A DNA stretch of 64,000 bases, taken from the NCBI RefSeq assembly GCF_000153345.1, contig NZ_CH724126.1, positions 402,774 through 466,773 on the forward strand, written 5' to 3'. Each line of letters opens with the position of its first letter. The stretch's first letter is position 1. Shown here in pieces: positions 57,653 to 64,000 of this stretch. Position numbers and translations under genes: made by a program. Source of the stretch: Neptuniibacter caesariensis. GTDB lineage: Bacteria > Pseudomonadota > Gammaproteobacteria > Pseudomonadales > Balneatricaceae. The notes below the pieces were generated by a model that had not been told where the DNA came from, did no database searches, and saw only the letters and a program-made list of their open reading frames with translations.

Positions 57653-60166
57653 ATGATAGATAGTCCCTACAAACAAAAGCCGCTTTTGGTGCGTCAGGCC
57701 GCTCATCAGGATCTGGTTACCTGTCGCCCTGATGAAAGCATGGAGCAAGCCGTCCGCTTGATGGCCACCTATAAAATAGGTTGTGTCGTTATCTGCGAAT
57801 CGGATCGGCCTCTGGGCATTGTGACTCGACGCGATGTGATGCGCTTAACCGTTGAAGGGGCAAGCTTTGCTGAAGTTCAGTTAAATGAGGTTATGACCCA
57901 GCCGGTTAAAACCGTTTCCATTACTGAAACTATTGATGATGCCGGGCTACGTTTTATCGCTGAAGGGGTACGACACCTCGTTGTTGTTGATGAAAACGGC
58001 GCCCTATTTGGCATCCTTTCTGAGACGGATGTCGTCAACAGTCAGGGTGTTGAACATGATCTTTTCTTACGTTCTGTTTCCGAAGTTATCAACAAAGATA
58101 CTTTAATCCTGCCTGAAACCGAGACCGTGCGGGTTGCCGCAGAAAGGCTTAAAACAACGGGCCAGACCGCCGCGCTGATCTCTGATGGTGAGCAGATCAA
58201 AGGGATCCTGACCGAAAATGACCTGATGGTCTGCCTGGCCAGTAACGACCTGGATAAGCCGATTGCTGAATTCTCTGCGGGTGAGTTAATCACCGTGGAA
58301 TCCAGTATCAGCTTATACAATGCGCGCAGAACTTTCCGTCAGCATGGTTTCCATCACTTAGGTGTTAAGAACCATGATGAGCAGGTTATTGGCCTGGTCT
58401 CATATGGGGATATCCTGCGTAACGTTGAGATGGATTATGTCTATCGTCTCAAAGAGTTACTTCATGAGCGCGATCGAGCCTTAGCGCTGTCCCAGCATAA
58501 TCTTAAATTGGCCGATAAAGTGATCGAAGCGTCAATGGAAGCGATCGTTGTCACAGATCTCCAGGCGCGTATTCAACGGGTGAACCCTGCGTTCACCGAA
58601 ATTACCGGTTATGAGGAGTGGGAAGTGTTGGGTAAAAATCCCAACCTTCTGAGCTCAGGGCGACATGATGCGCTGTTCTATCAGAAAATGTGGGCCTCGT
58701 TGCAAGAGACAGGTACCTGGCAGGGTGAAATCTGGAATAAGCGTAAAGATGGCACTATCTACCCTGAATGGCTGACAATCACAGCAGTCGAAGATGAGGC
58801 AGGGCAGATCTGTCAGTACGCTTCGATCTTTTCCGATCTGACCGAGATTAAAAAGTCCGAGGCACGTATCAAGCGTTTGGCTTATTTTGACGAATTAACG
58901 CGTCTGCCAAACCGTAAGTTATTCAATGACCGTTTACATCTGTCTCTGGGTTATGCACAGGAGCATGGGCATAAGGCTGCACTGGCATTTCTGGATCTGG
59001 ATTTCTTCCAGCGGGTTAATGATCGTTTCGGGTTAGATGCGGGTGACCAGGTACTGAGAGAGGTGGGTCGGCGTATCGAGAATGTACTCTGTGAAGGTGA
59101 TACGGTAGCCCGCTTTGGTGGTGATTCCTTTAATATGATTCTCACCGATGTGGAAGACGATCAGGCAGTCAGTGAGTATCTGACCCGTCTTCTGGAGGTT
59201 GTGAATCAGCCTATTATGGTGGCGGGTTCGGATATTAATCTGACTGTTAGTATAGGGGTGAGTTTCTTCCCGTCGGATGCAACGGATGCCGAGGATCTGT
59301 TCCAGTGTGCTGAAGCTGCAGTTAAGCAGGCTAAAGATTTTGGACGAAACAGTTACCGTTTCTTCTCATCTGAACAGCACCGTCTGGTGCAATCCCGCTA
59401 CCGGATGTCTGGTGATCTTCATCGTGCTATAGAGACGGATCAGTTTCAGCTTTACTACCAGCCTAAGGTCGATCTGCAAAGGCAGACGGTAGGCGCAGAG
59501 GCTCTGATTCGCTGGTCGCATCCGGAACTTGGTTTTATTCCACCGGGTGAGTTTATTCCTTTAGCAGAAGATCTGGGCTTTATTGACCAAATTGGCCACT
59601 ATGTCCTTTGTGAAGCCGTCAGGCAGGCTAAAGAGTGGTATGACCAGGGTCTATCGGTTCAAGTCGCGATTAATGTCTCGGCTAAACAGATGCAGCGCCG
59701 TGATATGGCTGAAGAGGTATTGCAGGTAGTTGAACAATACAGCTGCCCGCCTCACTTACTGGCTGTAGAGCTAACAGAAACCAGCTTCCTGCACTGTCTG
59801 GATGAAACCCGGGCAACCATCAAGAAATTGCGTGATGCCGGGATCTCAATTGCTATCGATGATTTTGGAACGGGGTTCTCCAGCCTGAGTTATATCCGCA
59901 ATATCGATATGGATGTGTTAAAAATCGATCGTAGTTTCCTGATCAATATTGAAAACTCCGATGTTGATCGCACCATCGTCTCTTCGATCATTGAGATGAG
60001 TCAGGCGATGGGCCTACAAGTGGTGGCTGAAGGGATCGAGACAGAGACCCAGTTTGCCATGCTAAAAGCGTTGAACTGTGACCAGATTCAGGGGTACCTG
60101 ATTGCTCGTCCTATGCCTGCTGAAAACTTCAGTGACTGGTTTAAGGCCCAGCTGAAAGAGTCTTAG
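57653..60166 (+). CDS. CBS(x4)-PAS-GGDEF-EAL cyclic-di-GMP phosphodiesterase
   Basis: 837-residue soluble protein. Two CBS pairs (about 10-130 and 145-260) are followed by a PAS domain (about 285-400), a GGDEF domain and an EAL domain (about 580-825). The cyclase loop reads GGDSF at 489-493 (Glu replaced by Ser), and the residues five before it are CEGD instead of RxxD. Both synthesis and the I-site are therefore probably lost. The EAL domain looks active: EAL at 616-618, ELTETSF, IDDFGTGFSSL, DVLKIDRSF and AEGIETE. The degenerate GGDEF may bind GTP as an allosteric input and the CBS pairs may sense adenine nucleotides; both are inference from other proteins. Single-gene unit. Confidence 0.93.
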   Translation: MIDSPYKQKPLLVRQAAHQDLVTCRPDESMEQAVRLMATYKIGCVVICESDRPLGIVTRRDVMRLTVEGASFAEVQLNEVMTQPVKTVSITETIDDAGLRFIAEGVRHLVVVDENGALFGILSETDVVNSQGVEHDLFLRSVSEVINKDTLILPETETVRVAAERLKTTGQTAALISDGEQIKGILTENDLMVCLASNDLDKPIAEFSAGELITVESSISLYNARRTFRQHGFHHLGVKNHDEQVIGLVSYGDILRNVEMDYVYRLKELLHERDRALALSQHNLKLADKVIEASMEAIVVTDLQARIQRVNPAFTEITGYEEWEVLGKNPNLLSSGRHDALFYQKMWASLQETGTWQGEIWNKRKDGTIYPEWLTITAVEDEAGQICQYASIFSDLTEIKKSEARIKRLAYFDELTRLPNRKLFNDRLHLSLGYAQEHGHKAALAFLDLDFFQRVNDRFGLDAGDQVLREVGRRIENVLCEGDTVARFGGDSFNMILTDVEDDQAVSEYLTRLLEVVNQPIMVAGSDINLTVSIGVSFFPSDATDAEDLFQCAEAAVKQAKDFGRNSYRFFSSEQHRLVQSRYRMSGDLHRAIETDQFQLYYQPKVDLQRQTVGAEALIRWSHPELGFIPPGEFIPLAEDLGFIDQIGHYVLCEAVRQAKEWYDQGLSVQVAINVSAKQMQRRDMAEEVLQVVEQYSCPPHLLAVELTETSFLHCLDETRATIKKLRDAGISIAIDDFGTGFSSLSYIRNIDMDVLKIDRSFLINIENSDVDRTIVSSIIEMSQAMGLQVVAEGIETETQFAMLKALNCDQIQGYLIARPMPAENFSDWFKAQLKES

Positions 60167-60179
60167 AATTGAGAGGGTA

Positions 60180-60215
60180 AAAAATCCCCGGGGCTGAATG
60201 GCGGTCGCCCCGGGG
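60180..60215 (-). terminator. Rho-independent terminator of putA
   Basis: On the minus strand the 9-bp GC stem CCCCGGGGC/GCCCCGGGG encloses a 12-nt loop and is followed by ATTTTTT, 75 nt after the putA stop. Confidence 0.85.
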
Positions 60216-60289
60216 TAAAGATCTTCGAATTTCGCCCATGAACCAAAAATCGAAGTAAGTGGAGTGGTACTCGCTCGAACCTGCGGGGC

Positions 60290-63200
60290 TTAGCCCGCAG
60301 TAGCGATTAGGCTGGCATTACCTCCAGCCGCAGTGGTATCTATACAAAGGTGGCGCTCCATAACAAAACGCTCAGGCTGATCTAGTTCTGTAATCAGTGG
60401 TAGTAATGCTCCCTCACGTGCTGCCAGGGCCTGACGAATAGTTTTCAGAACATCATGACTCGCGTTACAGCTAACCGCAGCAAATCCATGCGCTTCAGTG
60501 ATCGCCTCTGCTGTGAGTTGGCCGACCATTCCCTGAACCGGTAGTTTAGCGTCAGCACACTGTTTCAGAAGGTCAGCAATGCCCTGAGCAATAATCACCA
60601 CCGCATTACCTTGGAACAGTGCTGTTGCCGCTTGTTTTACTGCGCTCTCAGCGTCCGGACCCAGGCAGAGCACAACGCCGCGCCCTGTTTCGGAGAGCAG
60701 ATTGAGTTCACCTGTTGGGCCAGGCATCTCAGTGGCTTCGGTTACTGGTTTTGGTAGTTCGGAAGCTATCCCTGCAAAAACTTTTTGCAGTTGTTCCGGA
60801 TCGGCTTTTAGCCCCTGAGTTGTCAGATCCAACTGCTGAATCAGTTGCTCAAGGGTTTCTGTATTAACGCTCTGTCCTGAAGGTGCGTCTGTACCCTGGC
60901 TGATAGCCGAACGGGTAAAGCGTTTCACATAGTGCGGACCACCTGCTTTAGGGCCGGTACCAGAAAGGCCTTCACCGCCAAATGGTTGTGAGCCTACGAT
61001 TGCTCCAATCTGGTTACGGTTAACGTAAATGTTGCCGACTTTTATCTGGTTAATAATGCGCTCTACCCGGTTATCCACACGGGTATGCAGGCCGAACGTC
61101 AGGCCGTAGCCTTTACTGTTGATCGAATCAACCACCTGATCCAGATCTTTTGCAGCAAAGGTTGCAACATGAAGCACCGGGCCAAAGATCTCTTCTTCGA
61201 TCTCTTCTATTCCCTCGACCTTGAGTACCGTAGGTGCAACAAAAGTGCCTCCTTCAGGCGTGTTGAGCTTCTTCAGCAGCTTTCCTTTTGCTGCAAATTT
61301 TTCGCAGTGCGCTTCGATTTTAGCTTGTGCGTTACTATCGATAACCGGGCCAATATCAGTGCTGAGCAACCACGGATTGCCCATGCGTAGTTCATCCATT
61401 GCGCCATAAAGCATCTCGAGTAGGTTGTCTGCGATGTCTTCCTGTACGTAAAGTACGCGTAGCGCTGAGCAGCGCTGGCCTGCACTCTGGAATGAAGACA
61501 TCAGAACGTCGCGAACCACTTGTTCAGGCAGTGCTGTCGAATCGACAATCATCGCATTCATACCACCGGTTTCAGCAACCAAAGGTGCATCCGGAGCCAT
61601 GTTCTCAGCCATCACTTTATTGATTCGCTGTGCTGTCAAAGTTGAGCCGGTAAAGCAAACCGCTGAGATACGAGGGTCTGAGGTCAGTGGAGCACCCACA
61701 TTGATACCCGATCCAGGTAGCAGCTGAATAACATCATTTGGAATACCCGCTTCATGCATCAGTGCAACCGCTCGGGCAGCCATCAGAGGCGTCTGGTCGG
61801 CAGGTTTAGCAATCACCGTATTACCTGACGCCAGCCCCGCCAATACCTGGCCTGCAAATATCGCCAGAGGGAAGTTCCATGGGGATATGCAGGTGATGAC
61901 GCCACGCGCTTCAGACTCGGCATGTTTTTCAGCTTCGTTAGCGTAGTAGCGTGCGAAGTCGACTGCTTCACGAATTTCGCCTACAGCGTCGAGAAGCGTT
62001 TTACCCGCTTCACGGCTCGCCAGGGCAAACAGCTCAGGTGCATTCGCTTCAAATAGGTCGGCCACACGACGCAGACAAGCTGCACGTTCACTCGGTGCTG
62101 TTTTGGACCAGCGCTGGAAACCGAGTTCAGCTGCTGCAATGGCGCTTTCAATATCAGCAGGGTTCGCTTCGGTCACCATGCCGACCAGATCTTCTGGATT
62201 AGCAGGGTTGCGAACTTCACTGGTATCAGAACTGGTTGCATCGCCTGCGATCATTGGCTTGGCGTGCCACTGTGTTGTCTGGAAGGCTTCTCGAGCGGGT
62301 TCCAGCTGTTCCAGTGTGACATGATCAGTAATGTCCCAGCCTTTTGCGTTCAGGCGTTTGTCACCAAAGATCTCTGCAGGCTTAGGGATATAGTTGTTAC
62401 TGATCTGGTCCTGGCTTTCAAGAACCTGGCTAAATGGGTCCTTAGCAATCTCTTCCGGCGTAATGCGGGTATCTACTATCTGATTCACAAAGGAGCTGTT
62501 AGCGCCGTTTTCAAGTAAACGACGAACCAGATAAGCCAGTAGGTCACGGTGCGCACCGACAGGGGCGTAAATACGGCAGCGCGTGTTATTTGATTTTAGT
62601 ACAGTGTCATGCAGAGATTCACCCATACCGTGTAGGCGCTGAAACTCAAAGTTATCCACATTATGCTTTTTAGCCATAAACAGGATCGCAGCGGCCGAGT
62701 GGGCGTTATGTGTAGCGAACTGTGGATAGATTCGGTCGGTCATCTGCATCAGCTTTTCAGCGCAGCACATGTAAGACAGATCTGAATTAACTTTACGGGT
62801 GAAGACTGGGAAACCATCAAGGCCGAGTACCTGGGCGCGTTTAATTTCTGCATCCCAGTAGGCGCCTTTAACCAGGCGTACCATAATGCGACGATCCAGT
62901 CGCTGAGCAGTCGCATAGAGCCAGTCTAGTACGTGGGCTGCGCGTGGGCCGAAAGCCTGTACAACGATGCCGAAACCATCCCAGTCTGCTAAACGCTTAT
63001 CTGCCAGAACGGCTTCGATCACATCCAGAGACAGGTCCAGACGGTCCGCTTCTTCAGCGTCGATATTAAAGCCCATGTTGGCATCTTTAGCCTGAAGAGC
63101 GAGTGTGAGTGTACGGTCAACCAGTTCCTGCATGACACGGGTTTTCTGGCCGAGCTCATAACGCGCATGTAGGGCTGACAGTTTTACCGAGATGCCTGGG

Positions 63201-63907
63201 TTTGTACGGATATCATTACTGGTGCAAGCAGGTGTTAGCTCACTGATCGCTTGCGAATAGGCCTGGTGATAGCGAATAGCGTCGGCATCGGTTCGGGCCG
63301 CTTCGCCAAGCATGTCGTAGGAATAACTGTAGCCTTGTTTTTCCAGCTTCTTGGCGCGCTTAGTCGCTTCATTGATATCCCGTCCAAGAACAAATTGGCG
63401 TCCCAGCTCTTTCATAGCCTGAGCGACTGCGGTGCGGACAACGGGTTCACCCAGGCGTTTGATCATACCCTTAACGGTAGAGCCGATACCTTTGGCTTCG
63501 TCATCCTTAAGCAGCTTGCCTGTAATCAATAGTGCCCAGGTTGAGCTGTTAACTAGTGATGATGCTGACTGCCCCAAGTGACCTTTCCAGTTTCCTGATA
63601 CGACCTTATCTTCGATTAGCGCATCAATGGTCAGGCTGTCAGGTACGCGAAGCAGGGCCTCTGCAAGGCACATGAGCGCCACGCCTTCTTTAGTCGTCAG
63701 GCCGTACTCAGCGAGGAATTTTTCCATCATGGATGGAGAGCTTTCAGATCGAACTTTACGAACCAGGTCTGCGGCACTTGCAGAAATGGACTGACGTTCT
63801 GTTTCGTCTAAACCAGAATTATTAATCAGGCCGGTAATGACGGCTGCTTCGTCTGCCAGATAGCTATTACGAATAGCGTGACGGCTTTGTTCGATTGTGA
63901 TGCTCAT
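60290..63907 (-). CDS. putA: Bifunctional proline dehydrogenase / glutamate semialdehyde dehydrogenase PutA
   Basis: Oxidises proline to glutamate in two steps with FAD and NAD+. 1205 residues. The FAD-dependent proline dehydrogenase barrel is at about 170-480 (GISVKLSALHARYE, FNIDAEEADRLDLSLDV, RLVKGAYWDAEIKRAQ, YAPVGAHRDLLAYLVRRLLENG). The aldehyde dehydrogenase domain follows at about 540-1010, with the catalytic Cys in GQRCSALRVLYV (about 814) and the Glu in AETGGMNAM. The last 150 residues are the extra ALDH-like C-terminal domain of long PutAs. The ribbon-helix-helix DNA-binding domain of E. coli PutA is absent: the protein starts directly with the helical arm. It is therefore bifunctional, not self-repressing. 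Confidence 0.97.
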   Translation of the reverse strand: MSITIEQSRHAIRNSYLADEAAVITGLINNSGLDETERQSISASAADLVRKVRSESSPSMMEKFLAEYGLTTKEGVALMCLAEALLRVPDSLTIDALIEDKVVSGNWKGHLGQSASSLVNSSTWALLITGKLLKDDEAKGIGSTVKGMIKRLGEPVVRTAVAQAMKELGRQFVLGRDINEATKRAKKLEKQGYSYSYDMLGEAARTDADAIRYHQAYSQAISELTPACTSNDIRTNPGISVKLSALHARYELGQKTRVMQELVDRTLTLALQAKDANMGFNIDAEEADRLDLSLDVIEAVLADKRLADWDGFGIVVQAFGPRAAHVLDWLYATAQRLDRRIMVRLVKGAYWDAEIKRAQVLGLDGFPVFTRKVNSDLSYMCCAEKLMQMTDRIYPQFATHNAHSAAAILFMAKKHNVDNFEFQRLHGMGESLHDTVLKSNNTRCRIYAPVGAHRDLLAYLVRRLLENGANSSFVNQIVDTRITPEEIAKDPFSQVLESQDQISNNYIPKPAEIFGDKRLNAKGWDITDHVTLEQLEPAREAFQTTQWHAKPMIAGDATSSDTSEVRNPANPEDLVGMVTEANPADIESAIAAAELGFQRWSKTAPSERAACLRRVADLFEANAPELFALASREAGKTLLDAVGEIREAVDFARYYANEAEKHAESEARGVITCISPWNFPLAIFAGQVLAGLASGNTVIAKPADQTPLMAARAVALMHEAGIPNDVIQLLPGSGINVGAPLTSDPRISAVCFTGSTLTAQRINKVMAENMAPDAPLVAETGGMNAMIVDSTALPEQVVRDVLMSSFQSAGQRCSALRVLYVQEDIADNLLEMLYGAMDELRMGNPWLLSTDIGPVIDSNAQAKIEAHCEKFAAKGKLLKKLNTPEGGTFVAPTVLKVEGIEEIEEEIFGPVLHVATFAAKDLDQVVDSINSKGYGLTFGLHTRVDNRVERIINQIKVGNIYVNRNQIGAIVGSQPFGGEGLSGTGPKAGGPHYVKRFTRSAISQGTDAPSGQSVNTETLEQLIQQLDLTTQGLKADPEQLQKVFAGIASELPKPVTEATEMPGPTGELNLLSETGRGVVLCLGPDAESAVKQAATALFQGNAVVIIAQGIADLLKQCADAKLPVQGMVGQLTAEAITEAHGFAAVSCNASHDVLKTIRQALAAREGALLPLITELDQPERFVMERHLCIDTTAAGGNASLIATAG

Positions 63908-64000
63908 AATCTTCCACCTCTTATATTATCTAGTTATTCTACAAGCGCTAAAAAAGACGTTTTGACTGTAAATAGTAAAAATGAGGATTTTTGGACTTTA
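63908..64000 (-). promoter_or_regulatory. putA upstream region (partly outside the window)
   Basis: AT-rich 93 bp to the window edge. SD on the minus strand is GAGGTGG-like, 8-10 nt before the ATG. Promoter elements probably extend beyond the window. Confidence 0.35.

Overview
The window is a chromosomal segment of a Gram-negative gammaproteobacterium, most likely a marine member of the Oceanospirillales (Oceanospirillaceae-like). This is inferred from protein character and gene order: purE-purK, oxyR-recG, asmA-mutY-yggX and coaD-fdx / rsmD / ftsY-ftsE-ftsX-rpoH are arranged much as in Pseudomonas and its marine relatives, and HemB is of the Pseudomonas type. Almost everything is core chromosome. 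I see no prophage, insertion sequence, CRISPR array or defence island.

Layout. 1-2 kb: the start of an unidentified membrane protein cut by the window edge, then purE-purK. 2-6 kb: a GAF-GGDEF cyclase, a secreted acidic repeat protein with an exact 27-residue repeat, and an HTH regulator. 6-14.6 kb: an amino-acid block on the minus strand (AGCS Na+/amino-acid symporter, aspA-ansA operon, and the aapJQMP general amino-acid ABC transporter). 14.6-15.6 kb: a repeat-rich non-coding stretch with two identical tRNA-Phe genes and a 17-nt fragment of a third. 15.6-20 kb: asmA-mutY-yggX and a PAS-GGDEF cyclase. 20-22.3 kb: hisB-hisH-hisF, with hisA missing from its usual place. 22.4-30.3 kb: a small membrane protein plus a symporter-fused sensor kinase, then a two-gene RND efflux system. 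30.3-34.4 kb: elbB, hemB, ppk1. 34.4-34.7 kb: a REP-like inverted doublet, a terminator and an 8-bp x 8 tandem repeat. 34.7-40.7 kb: a membrane PAS-GGDEF cyclase, an SDR protein, oxyR-recG and a DUF501 protein. 40.8-45.8 kb: one very large secreted LamG/MshQ-like gene. 45.9-57.5 kb: fdx, coaD, an M48 protease lipoprotein, an AcrR-like regulator, rsmD, a degenerate M16 protein, a 45-residue membrane protein, ftsYEX, rpoH, DUF423, thiS-thiG, trmB. 57.6-64 kb: a four-CBS PAS-GGDEF-EAL protein and putA.

How it fits together. One theme is use of amino acids as carbon and nitrogen: uptake by Aap and AGCS, asparagine to aspartate to fumarate by AnsA and AspA, proline to glutamate by PutA, and a transporter-fused sensor kinase. 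A second theme is cyclic-di-GMP: three proteins with intact GG(D/E)EF and I-sites and one with a broken GGDEF but an intact EAL.

The best candidates for something undescribed are the 27-residue-repeat exported protein, the symporter/kinase with its small membrane partner, the GAA-loop repeat and tRNA fragment next to the tRNA-Phe genes, the REP doublet plus 8-bp repeat downstream of ppk1, and a hairpin with a U-tract in the aspA leader.
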